This document shows, one piece after another, positions 52,299-61,688 of a stretch of 64,000 nucleotides of DNA (positions are counted from its first letter, which is position 1; every line of letters begins with the position of its first letter). The notes beneath the pieces are model-generated. The model searched no databases. It was not told the origin of the DNA and worked only from the letters and a program-made list of their open reading frames with translations. Made by a program: the position numbers and the translations under genes. The DNA comes from Bombyx mori (taxonomy: Eukaryota > Arthropoda > Insecta > Lepidoptera > Bombycidae), in NCBI RefSeq assembly GCF_030269925.1, contig NC_085135.1:10292753-10356752 (forward strand), read 5' to 3'.

Positions 52299-52417
52299 TG
52301 TATTGGAGTGTTGTAGGCGAAATAAAAGAGAACTGTTCAAGTCGACAATTCGTATAATACTGTTATAATTTAGTGTGTGCAGTTACAAATATAAGGTTAG
52401 GTGAGCTGCACACTACA
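52299..52417 (-). repeat. 5' LTR (119 bp) of LTR element copy II
   Basis: It is flanked outside by ACAA (52418-52421) and inside by a primer-site-like sequence (minus strand TGGCGACCCTTAGCC, 52284-52298). I could not assign the tRNA. Confidence 0.92.
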
Positions 52418-52456
52418 ACAAAGAGTTCGTCGTGCAACCTAACCCATGAATCAGCT

Positions 52457-52486
52457 CGCTGAGTTTCTCGCCGGATCTTCTCAGCG
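52457..52486 (+). other. Conserved 3'-UTR hairpin, Jockey copy 3
   Basis: Arms CGCTGAG and CTCAGCG with the common loop. Confidence 0.55.
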
Positions 52487-52691
52487 GGTCGCGATTCCGA
52501 TCCGGTAGTAGATTCATTCGCGAAGCAGCTACTCTTGAGCTGTTAGGTCTCCTTCGGAGGCGCTCGGGTAGCTGTTAGCAAATCCCACCTTTCCTGGCTG
52601 AGCCTTTGCTCGCCCACGTGTCCTGGTGAAACTGGAAAGGCCTCCGGGCCACCAGTAATCTTTCAATCATAAAAAAAAAAAAAAAAAAAAA

Positions 52692-52766
52692 CTAAATTTT
52701 ATCAGTATTACACGAATTGTCGACTTGAACAGTTCTCTTTTATTTCACCTACAACACTCCAATACA
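52692..52766 (+). repeat. Truncated 3' LTR of LTR element copy I
   Basis: The right-hand 75 bases of the 119-bp LTR, ending CCAATACA and followed by GTGT. The left part is lost at the junction with the Jockey poly(A). Confidence 0.85.
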
Positions 52767-52961
52767 GTGTAGTTTACAACTCGGTCGGTTCGGTCTTCTT
52801 TTTTGTCTATAATTAATTATTTTTTTTGAAGATATTCGATTCGTAGTAATCGAATGTAACTTTTTTCAATTACCAGCTTCCGATTACGTTCTGTTTTTTT
52901 TTCCATCATTCTTCATTCCGAGCCATTAAAATTTATATCTTCTTTAAATTTTTCGAAGCCT

Positions 52962-53280
52962 TTACACGAAGCCTTTATACGGAGTTTCGCTGCTTGTTAT
53001 GTAGTTATTATGATTACATCTTTTTATTACTGATTGAACGAAACTATCCATTCCGGTAACTTTCTTCTTCCCTGATCTTTTCTTACCCGGAGTCCGAAAT
53101 ACAGCGAGCAAGCCAGAGTCTTTAGCTTCGTTAATAATGCACCTAGCAGTACTCACTGATGTTTTTCTTGCTTCCGAAGTCTGTTTTACTTTTTCCATAT
53201 CATTCTTCTCCTGTTTTATAATGAAGCAATATACGTCGTACACACATTTTCTACCCTTTCTTTTGAATACTACGCCATAG
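52962..53280 (-). pseudogene. Possible N-terminal domain of a DNA-transposon protein
   Basis: The minus frame (KQTSEARKTSVSTARCIINE, VFRTPGKKRSGKKKVTGMD) looks like a helix-turn-helix followed by a basic linker, as at the start of some transposases. It is short and breaks off at 52962. I do not recognise the family. Confidence 0.35.
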
Positions 53281-53283
53281 TGT

Positions 53284-53911
53284 ATTTTTTATAAAAAATC
53301 AACAAACACTCAACATATAGCAATGGCAACAAAGTCAACAAGCAATTATAACAAATAACTTAACGATTAATAACGATAGACTTTTTACTGTACGCAAGCG
53401 TACTTTTGGGAGCAAGCGGAACGAGGGCGCGGTGCGGGGCGCAAGGTTCGACTGATCTACCAATAACGCGCTCGATACGATTTCCCCTGCCGTCGCGCCT
53501 CACCCTCACCACCAAAGTGATCTAAAATTCGGTTCTGCGCAGTCAAGGTCATTTGCTCACGAAGTTTGCCGGTTACTATACTTAGGTATTTTTGCACAAA
53601 TAGTTGATATTTGCCTGAATAATGCTTGGCTTGTTTATCGAGTCCAGCGCGGGCTTGGAAGTAAAATTTCCCTAAAGGTATTTAGACATCAGGTATATGA
53701 AAACCTATTTTTGGCCAATCGAAGTGCCAAAAGAATGAATGAGAACACTCAAAAATAAACAAAACCTTACGCAGCAAGACCTTCAAGCCCTGTAAAATAT
53801 GATGATGTAGGTCATTTCCCGTCAATTATGGATGAAAGACGTTGCAGATATTTGCCAGAAAAAATGTTTTTTTTTGTATTTGACGGCGTTAACGATATTT
53901 CTGTTTAGCAC
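53284..53911. other. No recognised gene
   Basis: Mixed-composition sequence. A small palindrome GTACGCAAGCGTAC lies near 53390. Nothing else could be supported. Confidence 0.35.
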
Positions 53912-54053
53912 GTGCAATAGGAGTGACTCACACAAGCCAGGTGCGCCGGCCGTGTCGTTCGACTCACAAACAACAGGTGCAACAGAAGTGACTCATAAAT
54001 AAGCCAGCTGCGCCGGCCAGTATAAAAAGGCGGTACGTGCCTCGCAATGAACA
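53912..54053 (+). promoter_or_regulatory. LTR promoter with two direct repeats, AP-1-like sites and TATA box
   Basis: Two imperfect copies of a 40-base unit (53912-53951 and 53977-54018) each contain TGACTCA (53924-53930, 53989-53995), the consensus of AP-1-type factors. TATAAAA is at 54021-54027. This is the layout of an LTR U3. The transcript would start in the segment split by the Jockey insertion at 54054. Factor binding is inference. Confidence 0.5.
54043..54053. repeat. Target-site duplication CGCAATGAACA of Jockey copy 4
   Basis: Repeated exactly at 55222-55232. Confidence 0.92.
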
Positions 54054-54999
54054 CGTCACAGCCGGAGTCCCGCAAGGCTCCGCCCTCTCCCCGTTACTAT
54101 TCAGTTTGTATATCAACGATATACCCCGGTCTCCGGAGACCCATCTGGCGCTCTTCGCCGATGACACCGCCATCTACTACTCGTGTAGGAAGAAGGCGTT
54201 GCTTCATCGACGACTTCAGACCGCAGCTACCACCATGGGACAGTGGTTCCGGAAGTGGCGCATCGACATTAACCCCACGAAAAGCACAGCGGTGCTCTTC
54301 AAAAGGGGTCGCCCTCCGAACACCACGCTGAGCATCCCCCTCCCGACTAGGCGCGTCAATACCCCCGCCCCCGCCGTTCGCCCGATCACGATGTTCGACC
54401 AGCCCATACCGTGGGCCCCGAAGGTCAAATATTTAGGCGTCACCCTCGACAGTAGGATGACATTCCGCCCCCACATCAAGACGGTACGCGATCGTGCCGC
54501 CTTCATTCTAGGACGTCTCTACCCGATGATATGTAGGCGAAGTAAAATGTCCCTTAGAAATAAGGTGACACTCTACAAAACTTGCATACGCCCCGTCATG
54601 ACCTATGCAAGTGTAGTGTTCGCTCACGCGGCCCGCACTCACTTAAAGTCATTCCAAATTATTCAATCCCGTTTTTGCAGGATAGCCGTCGGAGCCCCGT
54701 GGTTCGTCAGGAACGTCGACCTCCATGACGACCTGGACTTAGAGTCCATCAGTAAGTATCTGCAGTCGGCGTCCATGCGCCACTTCGATAAAGCGGCACG
54801 ACACGAGAACCCTCTCATCGTGGCCGCCGGTAACTACATTCCCGATCCTGCGGACAGAATGGAAAGCAGTCGACGTCGCCCAAAACACGTCATCTCGGAT
54901 CCGCCCGATCCACTAACGGTGCTTTTAGGTAATTCAAGCACCGGTCACCGTTCTCGTCGAACCCGTCGCTTGCGACGAAGGGCTCGACGAGTAAATTAA
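54054..54999 (+). pseudogene. Jockey ORF2 C-terminal part, copy 4
   Basis: It is open from the truncation point (TAGVPQGSALS) through the catalytic FADDTAIYY and the conserved MTYASVVFAHAARTH to the natural C-terminus (RRARRVN, TAA at 54997-54999). No lesion occurs within the part present. The start is lost by 5' truncation. Confidence 0.9.
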
Positions 55000-55012
55000 C
55001 TCTCAGACACAG

Positions 55013-55046
55013 CCCACTGAGTTTCTCGCCGGATCTTCTCAGTGGG
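55013..55046 (+). other. Conserved 3'-UTR hairpin with compensatory change, Jockey copy 4
   Basis: CCCACTGAG pairs with CTCAGTGGG around the same 16-base loop as the other copies. Relative to 41044-41077 both partners of one base pair have changed (G-C to A-T). Confidence 0.65.
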
Positions 55047-55232
55047 TCGCGTTTCCGATCCGGTGGTAGATTCTGCGAAGCACGACTCTTGCTAGGGTTC
55101 GTGTTAGCAACGTCATCAGGTTTGAGCCCCGTGAGCTCACCTACTAAAGTTAGGGTTACGCTGATATAGCCTCTCAAGGCTCTCAGCTTAGGTAGGAAAA
55201 AAAAAAAAAAAAAAAAAAAAACGCAATGAACA

Positions 55233-55473
55233 TTCGTTCGACTGCGTTTGCCCGGTGCACTTACTATATCGTTGTTACGTTGTGTGATTCAGTGACTGTT
55301 GTACGTACTGGTTAAAGTTGAACAAGTGTTAAAGTGAATTGTCAAGTTAACATATTGTTGATTAAATCAGAAACCAAAGGTGACTTCGTTTTACTTGGTG
55401 TTCAACAAGATAATATTTACCCTCAAGCTTACATCAGAAGTGAGATCAGGACTCTACTCTCACTGGCGTGACG

Positions 55474-55516
<43 letters not shown>

Positions 55517-56025
55517 TCTGTCATGACGAGTGGGTAGTTCCGACACGAATCGTTTTTAAGCCAATGACTACTGCTAGAGTTACATGGCACTAGTACAGTA
55601 AACCAGGACATGAGACTGTGAATTGTCGCTGAAATTTTAGAAACTACTCGATTCAATACCAATAACACTACACGTTCGATGACTTCGGGCTCCAGCAAGC
55701 AAGCAAGCAAACAAGAAAGCAAGCAAGTTCCGTGGGGAAGAAAAATTGACACATCTGAAGTCGTCGTGACCTGTAAGATAAGACGTCCGGTGCGTTCGTG
55801 TCTGGCGATGCGGCGGTGTTCGGGTTCCGCTGGCGGATGCAGGTTTTTCCGGTGAAGTGCGTCCTTGTGCGTGCTTGACAAGTGTTCGCGGTTGGCTTCC
55901 TCAGTGTGGGAGTAACATCGTGTAAGAGAGGTGGAACCCGTAAAATTGTAGTTTGCGTGGTGGCTGGTAAGATTTGTTGCGGTAAGAAGTTTGCATGGTG
56001 GTAAAATGTCTTGTGAGTCTGCACA
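55233..56025 (+). pseudogene. Decayed Gypsy relic: LTR end, leader and first gag part
   Basis: This continues the LTR interrupted by Jockey copy 4. The sequence from 55428 is shared with 20905-21720 and includes KPGHETVNC, half of a zinc knuckle (55595-55625), with stops. A (GCAA)n-like expansion occurs at 55690-55728. No open frame survives. Confidence 0.55.
55474..55516. repeat. T18-A25 homopolymer palindrome
   Basis: Eighteen T directly followed by twenty-five A, at a point where the related locus near 20965 has unrelated unique sequence. It could be two opposed poly(A) tails left after a deletion, or an assembly join. Confidence 0.7.
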
Positions 56026-56227
56026 GGTAGCCGGAGGTGAGACTTCCGCGGTCGCGGCCCACCCAGTCCGCGAGAACCGGGCAGATCGCCTCGACGGTAC
56101 GGAGGCCGGCCGACGGGTCCGCCAAACGACGAGACCACGCCTCCAGCACGGACTGCCGATATTGGAGCCCCCGCGCTCCGGCTGCACTTGCGCTAGGGCG
56201 CGCCGCTTCGTAGGAGACTGTGAGCAA
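56026..56227 (-). pseudogene. R1-clade ORF2 scrap
   Basis: The minus frame reads SVLEAWSRRLADPSAGLRTV and VLADWVGRDRGSLT, matching the region after the reverse transcriptase in copy C. At its upstream end TVSYEAA is joined directly to a later segment, so an internal deletion is present. It sits between two zinc-knuckle parts of the Gypsy relic. Confidence 0.75.
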
Positions 56228-57123
56228 AACCTGAACAACCTAGTCATCCGTGGGCGCCCGGCTCTCGCCTGCAAGTCAGCTGTTACGTGTGCGGTGATGC
56301 GAGTCATGTAGCTTCTGGGTGTTCCATGCGCTACAAGAAGAAAAACGACACTGCTCCAGGTGCTGTGGCAGGTGCAACCAGAGACGTCAACGTGTGTTCC
56401 AGAGCTTCAGTGTGTTACAGATAAGTGGTTTTGGCTTCCCCTTTATGTTCCATTCAGGGTCAGAATGTAGTCTTATAAAACAAAGTCATAGTAATTTATT
56501 CAATGGTGAGCGGTTTCATGAACAAGTCACTCTTTGATCTGAAAGTAACTTAGACCAATCATGATGGTAAGAGCACTTAGGGGATATTCAACTCGCCCTT
56601 AATAGTGCACGTTGTCGAGTAACAGGGTTTACTCCAATAGAATAGACGTTTGCCGTTCAGGGTAGTTCACTTGAAATATCTTAAAGTTTCAACAGAGTGA
56701 TAATCCCTCTAGATTAGATCTTGATTTAGCACGGTCGAAGACCGGCGAAAACATAAAAAAAAGGGCACAAACAGAAGCTTGGTTTAGTCGAGGCAAAGCT
56801 AAAGTCAACCTCTTTTCCGCTGGGGATTTTGTTTTCGTAAGTTGACCGAAAATGTAAAGGTCCCTTCAACATTACTGCAGTTTTGGAAAACGATAGGTAT
56901 AAATTGAGACATGTAAATAGTTCTAATAGAGTGTACAAATTTCCCCATGAAAACTTACGTGAAATACCTCGAGGCCCGTCAGGCCTACTAGAAATTTCTG
57001 AAAATTATAGTGACGATGACGTGACGGCGTACACAGATGGGTTAATTAATCTTGTTCATGAAACTGATCTTAATGATGACGACTCTATCACTGACAATAG
57101 AAGCGACATTTTTATCCGCAAAT
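56228..57123 (+). pseudogene. Gypsy relic: second zinc knuckle, protease, integrase C-terminus
   Basis: Short readable pieces in order: CYVCGDASHVASGC (knuckle, near 56285); FHSGSECSLIKQS (protease site with the catalytic Asp changed to His, near 56455); then, with no reverse transcriptase between them, integrase-tail pieces (KCKGPFNITAVLENDRYKLR near 56850) and an acidic end. Many stops. It is the distal part of the relic that begins with the LTR near 53912. Confidence 0.6.
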
Positions 57124-57289
57124 AGCGATACTATGTCTGTGGGTGGTGATACAATGTCTGTTAGGTCAGGCACCTCGGGTGCAGGTGTTGGAAATGTAGA
57201 AAACGATGGTCGGTCTCGCACTATTTCTGAAGAAAGTCCGTATAAATGTTCTAGTCTAAGAAATGTTTCAACAAATGCTACCGTACACG

Positions 57290-57463
57290 CAGAGTGAAAA
57301 AAAAGAGAGAAAAAAAATGAAAAAAAAAAAAAAATTAAAAAGAAGAAAAAAAGAATTGTAAGTCATTGAAGGGTGTATCCGGTCCAATGACTTGGCTAAA
57401 GGGATGTTAATCCGGACTAGCAAAAAAAAAAAAAGAAAAAAAAAATGTAGGTCGTTGAAGGGT
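57290..57463 (+). repeat. A-rich tracts and a short poly(A)-tailed repeat
   Basis: 57297-57355 is purine-rich. From 57356 comes TGTAAGTCATTGAAGGGTG, about 60 bases with a 9-bp inverted repeat (AAGTCATTG and CAATGACTT), and an A-rich tail (57421-57445). Then a similar start, TGTAGGTCGTTGAAGGGT (57446-57463), abuts the R1-clade copy. It looks like a truncated retroposon tail with duplicated flank; I cannot name it. Confidence 0.45.
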
Positions 57464-60208
57464 TGCGGTGGAACGGGGAATCTCACGTGGACGTGACGTT
57501 CGCGTCCCCGTCCGCCGTGCGCCGCACCCGCGGCTGGCGCGTACTCGAGGGGGCGGAGACGCTCTCGGACCACAGATACGTCCGATTCGAGCTCTCCGCC
57601 TCCTCCTTGTCGTCGTCGTCAGCCGTGGGCGCCCGCGGCGAGGAGGAGCTCCCGCAAGGTGCGCCCCGTTCGTTCCCCAGGTGGGCCTTGAAACGGATGA
57701 ACAAGGAGTTGCTGATGGAGGCGGCCGCTGTTGCTGCGTGGGCGCCAAAACCCGCGCGGCTCGCGGACGTGGATGCGGAGGTCGACTGGTTCCGGGGCAC
57801 CATGGCAAACATTTGCGATGCCGCCATGCCCCGGGTCGGCCCCCGAGCACCACGTGGGGGTGCGTGTGCGTTCTGGTGGTCGCCCGAGATCGCAAGACTC
57901 CGCGAGGAGTGCGTGAGGGCGCGCCGCCGGAGCGCACGCCACCGCCGCCGCCGTGGTCGCGACGCTGCGTTCGCGGAGACGGCGGCCCAGCTGCACGCTG
58001 GCTGTCGTCAAAAGCAGACTGCGCTGCGGCTGGCCATCGGCGAGGCCAAGAAGCAGAGCATGAAGACTCTCCTGGAGTCGCTCGACGAAGATCCCTGGGG
58101 GCGCCCATACAAGATGGTTCGCAGGAAACTGCAGCCGTGGGCGCTCCCCGTGACCGAGCGGCTCCAGCCTCGGCAGCTGCGGGAAATTGTTGCGGCACTC
58201 TTCCCGCCGGCAGCAGGGGGGGACTTTGAGCCCCCCCAGATGGACGCCACGTGGGGCACGCCACCGCGTCGCTCCAGCGTTCCCGCTGCCGAGGAGCCCC
58301 CTCCCCCTATCACGGGGGCGGAGATCCATGCGGCCCAGCGTTCCCGCTGCCGAGGAGCCCCCTCCCCCTATCACGGGGGCGGAGATCCATGCGGCCGTGT
58401 CCAGAATGAGAGCGAAGGACGCGGCCCCCGGCCCTGACGGCGTTCACGGCCGGGTCTGGAGCTTGGCCTTCGAGGCCCTAGGGGACCGGCTCGGGGGGCT
58501 TTTCGAAGCGTGCCTCGAGTCGGGACGGTTCCCGTCGAAATGGAAGACGGGCAGACTGGTCCTTCTGCGGAAGGACGGGCGCCCCGCGGATTCACCCGCG
58601 GGCTATCGCCCCATCGTGTTGCTGGACGAAGCGGGCAAGATGCTCGAGAGGATCGTCGCGGCCCGCATCGTCCGGCACCTGACCGAGACGGGTCCCGATC
58701 TTTCGGCGGAACAATACGGCTTCAGAGAGGGCCGCTCGACGATTGACGCAATTCTGCGCGTGCGTGCCCTCTCCGACGAAGCCTTATCCCGGGGCGGGGT
58801 GGCGATGGCGTTATCCTTAGATGTAAGGAACGCCTTCAACACCCTGCCCTGGTCGGTGATCGCGGGGGCGCTGGAGTATCACGGCGTCCCCGCATACCTC
58901 CGCCGACTGATCGGCTCCCACCTCGAGGGCAGGTCGATCCAGTGCATCGGACACGGTGGGGCGATGTACCGCTTCCCCGTCGAGCGCGGTGTTCCGCAGG
59001 GGTCTGTCCTGGGCCCCCTGCTGTGGAACATCGGCTACGACTGGGTCCTGCGGGGCGTCGTACGGGGTCCCCTCCCCGGGCTGAGCGTAATTTGTTACGC
59101 CGACGACACGTTGGTCGTGGCTCCGGGGAGGGACTACCGGGAGTCTGCCCGTCTGGCGTGCGCAGGCGTGGCACACGTCGTCACAAGGATCCGACGGCTG
59201 GGACTCGAGGTGGCGCTCGACAAAACCCAGGCCCTGTTGTTTCACGGGCCGGGACGAGCGCCGCCTCTGGGTGCCCACCTCGTGATCGGAGGCGTCCGCG
59301 TCGGGGTCGGGGTGACCGGTCTTCGGTACCTCGGCCTTGAACTGGATGGTCGGTGGAACTTCCGCGCTCACTTTGCGAAGTTGGGCCTTCGACTGATGGC
59401 GACGGCCGGCTCTTTGAGCCGGCTGCTTCCAAACGTCGGGGGTCCCGATCAGGTGGCGCGCCGCCTCTACATGGGGGTGGTGCGGTCGATGGCACTATAC
59501 CGGGCTCCCGTATGGTGCCACGCCCTGACCCGCAAGAACGTCGCGGCGCTGCGACGTCCGCAGCGCGCGATCGCGGTCAGGGCGATCCGAGGATACCGCA
59601 CCGTCTCCTTCGAGGCGGCGTGTTTGCTCGCCGGGGCGCCACCCTGGGACCTGGAGGCGGAGGCGCTCGCTGCCGATTACCGGTGGCGTAGCGACCATCG
59701 CTCTAGGGGGGAAGGGCGCCCCGGCGAAGGAGTAGTTCGAGCGCGGAGGCTCCAATCTCGGCGGTCCGTGCTGGAGGCGTGGTCTCGCCGCTTGGCGGAC
59801 CCGTCGGCCGGCCTCCGTACCGTCGAGGCGGTCCGCCCGGTTCTCGCGGACTGGGTGGGCCGCGACCGCGGATGCCTCACCTTCCGGCTGACGCAGATGT
59901 TGACCGGCCATGGGTGTTTTGGCCGGTACCTCTTTAAGATAGCCGGAAGGGAACCGACGGCGCAGTGCCACCAATGCGCGGACCGCGACGAGGAAGACAC
60001 AGCGGAACACACATTGGCGCGTTGCTCTGGATTCGACGAGCAACGCGCCGCCCTCGTCGCGGTCATTGGAGAGGACCTCTCGCTGCTGCGCGTCGTGCCT
60101 ACGATGCTCGGCAGCGACGCGTCCTGGAAGGCCATGCTCGACTTCTGCGAGTCCACCATCTCGCAGAAGGAGGCGGCGGAGCGAGAGAGGGAGAGCTCTT
60201 CCCTTTAA
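57464..60208 (+). pseudogene. R1-clade ORF2, copy C
   Basis: Frame one runs to 58335 from the endonuclease end (SDHRYVRFEL near 57570). After the 61-bp duplication the frame changes and runs from about 58396 to 60208. It includes YRPIVLLDEAGK, SLDVRNAFN, GVPQGSVLGP and the catalytic YADDT (59100), and the CCHC motif (CHQC with DTAEHTLARC near 60010). It ends ESSSL, earlier than copies A and B, because of a stop after that point. The duplication length, not a multiple of three, is the main lesion. Confidence 0.9.
58275..58396 (+). repeat. 61-bp exact tandem duplication
   Basis: The unit 58275-58335 is repeated at 58336-58396 with no difference found. It shifts the ORF2 frame. Confidence 0.92.
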
Positions 60209-60506
60209 GCACCGATCCGTCGCCGTCGAGCCGGGGGCCGGAGGCGGGAATACGCCCGTACGTCCCGGCCCCTGTAGGTGGCGGCCTCCCCCCGGTGAAG
60301 GTCAAGGGGCGACCTGAGGGGGTGAGACCGCGCGGCGCGCTACCAGCACTCTAGCGCGCTGCCGTGGAGTGAATAGAGCGACCGGTCGACGGTGTATCGC
60401 GTCCCGACCCGGCAGGCTGGTTCTGGTCCAGCGGGGTATTCCGGGACACCAGCGGCACCGTCTGGGTGGCCCGACGGGCTGCCGTACCGAGACGGCCGAC
60501 GTTTCA

Positions 60507-60532
60507 GAGCCTTCGATGCGCCTCGAAGGCTC
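60507..60532 (+). other. 3'-UTR hairpin of the R1-clade family (copy C)
   Basis: GAGCCTTCGA, loop tgcgcc, TCGAAGGCTC. It is the counterpart of 5769-5794 and 40470-40495. Confidence 0.6.
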
Positions 60533-60985
60533 CGTCGGCTGGGCGTCCTTGGGGTGAGCCGCGCCGTCTGGTTGTAGTGTTGACCGCGGTAGCCCCCCTA
60601 CCTCATCCGGGTTCTGACCTCGGAGGGGATCGGACGTCGGGTGTAAGAGTGCAGGGAAGTCGTTTAGTGGGTGGGTCCTAAAATCCTTGGGCCCGCGGTC
60701 TGCTCACAACACCATGCAGATCGTTGAGTCTCACATACCCCGCGCGCCCCTTTTGCGCGGGGACCTCGTAGGAGGTTCGGCCCTCTACCCGAAAAAAAAA
60801 AAAAAAAAAAAAAAAAAACAAGGGTGTATCCGGTCCCCGAGGGACCTGGGCGGGCCCCCCGGCGCGCACTCTGCGTGGCCGGGAGCTCCGTCTGTGGGGG
60901 AGTTTTGCTGGACTTCCACCGGGCGCGTCCGTAGGTGGCGGATAACGGGATCCTCTGGGAACAGTCCCACTCCCAGAGGTATCGT

Positions 60986-61082
60986 CCGGTCTTTTTCGTT
61001 GCAAGGATTCCTAGGTGTTAGGTAGGTAGGTTAGGTGTAGGGGTAGGGTAGCCTAGTTAGGCTTTGCAACGAAAGAGATCGG
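60986..61082 (+). other. 5'-UTR inverted repeat enclosing a TTAGG-like tract (copy D)
   Basis: Arms 60986-61004 and 61064-61082 enclose 59 bases made of TAGG-type units (ttaggtaggtagg, ttaggtg). Same arrangement as 12297-12441. Confidence 0.7.
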
Positions 61083-61123
61083 ACGACGCGGACCAAAACC
61101 AGCAGGGGGAGTTGCGGGCTCTC

Positions 61124-61148
61124 CACCCCCTTCACTCGCTGAAGGGTG
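61124..61148 (+). other. 5'-UTR hairpin, copy D
   Basis: CACCC and CTTCA pair with TGAAGGGTG with one bulged C. It corresponds to the perfect palindrome at 12223-12245 with other bases. Confidence 0.45.
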
Positions 61149-61544
61149 CTCCTCCTGGAGACGCTCGGGCTCCCTCTCTTGTCCCCTTTCTTCCCCCTTT
61201 TTTGTTTTTTCTTCGGGTCACGTCCGACCCGTTTTGGACGTAACCCACGGGTGGTGGTGGGCCACTTTTGGCCTGCCCTTTGATGGAGAAGTGAGCCGGC
61301 GTTGCTTACGCATCTTCCGGCCGCTGGTCGCCATGTCCCCGGCTTCGGCTACAGGGGCACGCCCTCCAGAGGGGGGTACCGGTATACCGGCGTGGCTTCG
61401 TCGTTGTTGCTCCTTTGAGCATCGGGCGGTGGTCTGCCGTGTTGCTCATTGCACTCGGCGGGCCGCCGGCCAACCCGTAATCCTCACCGCGTGGGGGACG
61501 GGGGCCGCTGCCGCGAGGCACAGGGCCGCGAGGACGTAAACCTG

Positions 61545-61639
61545 TGAAGTATGTGACTAGGAAAACAAACAACCGTTCTGAGCGCGTACTGGTTTATTAC
61601 TGGTCACGATCAGCATAGACAACAGTGTCATACATATCA
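61545..61639 (-). repeat. Candidate 3' LTR (95 bp) of a mag-like Gypsy
   Basis: On the minus strand it begins TGATATGTATGAC directly after a polypurine tract (tggaggaa, 61640-61647) and ends ACTTCA at the junction with the R1-clade sequence. It contains AATAAA. The partner LTR is outside the window. Confidence 0.6.
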
Positions 61640-61688
61640 TTCCTCCACACTAATTTTGGAACCTGACAACAATAGAAATTAATTATAA

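Larger units (their letters stand above)
46572..52417 (-). mobile_element. mdg1-like LTR element copy II, internally deleted, recently inserted
   Basis: Identical 119-bp LTRs and the duplication ACAA show a clean recent insertion. Without the DNA transposon inside it, the element is only about 2.1 kb. It has gag, part of protease, the end of RNase H (VADALSRIPFTS) and the linker after it, but no reverse transcriptase core and no integrase. It must have been mobilised by proteins of a complete relative. Confidence 0.88.
44046..52691 (+). mobile_element. Jockey-type element, copy 3, split by inverted LTR element copy II
   Basis: Two parts (44046-46571 and 52422-52691) are continuous when one ACAA of the LTR duplication is kept. 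Poly(A) is at 52671-52691. It inserted into the protease region of LTR copy I; no clean target duplication is seen. Confidence 0.88.
42827..52766 (+). mobile_element. LTR retrotransposon (mdg1-like Gypsy) copy I, decayed host of a four-level nest
   Basis: A 5' LTR, leader, gag (43521-43922) and the beginning of protease (to 44041) are followed by a Jockey insertion. After the Jockey poly(A) only the right 75 bp of the 3' LTR remain, then GTGT. So everything between protease and LTR is missing, probably deleted with the Jockey insertion. Confidence 0.82.
54054..55221 (+). mobile_element. Jockey-type element, copy 4 (diverged), 5' truncated
   Basis: It contains the last third of ORF2, a 3' UTR and a poly(A) of about 25, between perfect 11-bp duplications. 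It differs from the other three copies at many codons, so it is a related subfamily. Confidence 0.93.
57464..60818 (+). mobile_element. R1-clade element copy C, 5' truncated
   Basis: It starts within the ORF2 endonuclease (TGCGGTGGAACGGGG, matching copy A) and ends in A27 (60792-60818). AAGGGT lies before it (57458-57463) and after the tail (60820-60825), a probable short duplication. A 61-bp tandem duplication breaks its ORF2. Confidence 0.88.
60819..61544 (+). mobile_element. R1-clade 5' region (copy D), interrupted by Gypsy
   Basis: From about 60920 it matches the 5' UTR of copy A (tgctggacttccacc, the inverted repeat with TTAGG-like tract at 60986-61082, then ccccggcttcggctacagggg near 61337). 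It follows copy C head-to-tail and stops at the LTR at 61545, before ORF1. Its exact 5' end is unclear; 60820-60836 equals a target-like sequence at 57368-57384. Confidence 0.75.

Noticed and set aside
57407..58374. Long minus-strand frames opposite R1-clade copy C
   Set aside because: Antisense shadows; no domain motif, while the plus strand carries endonuclease and reverse transcriptase.
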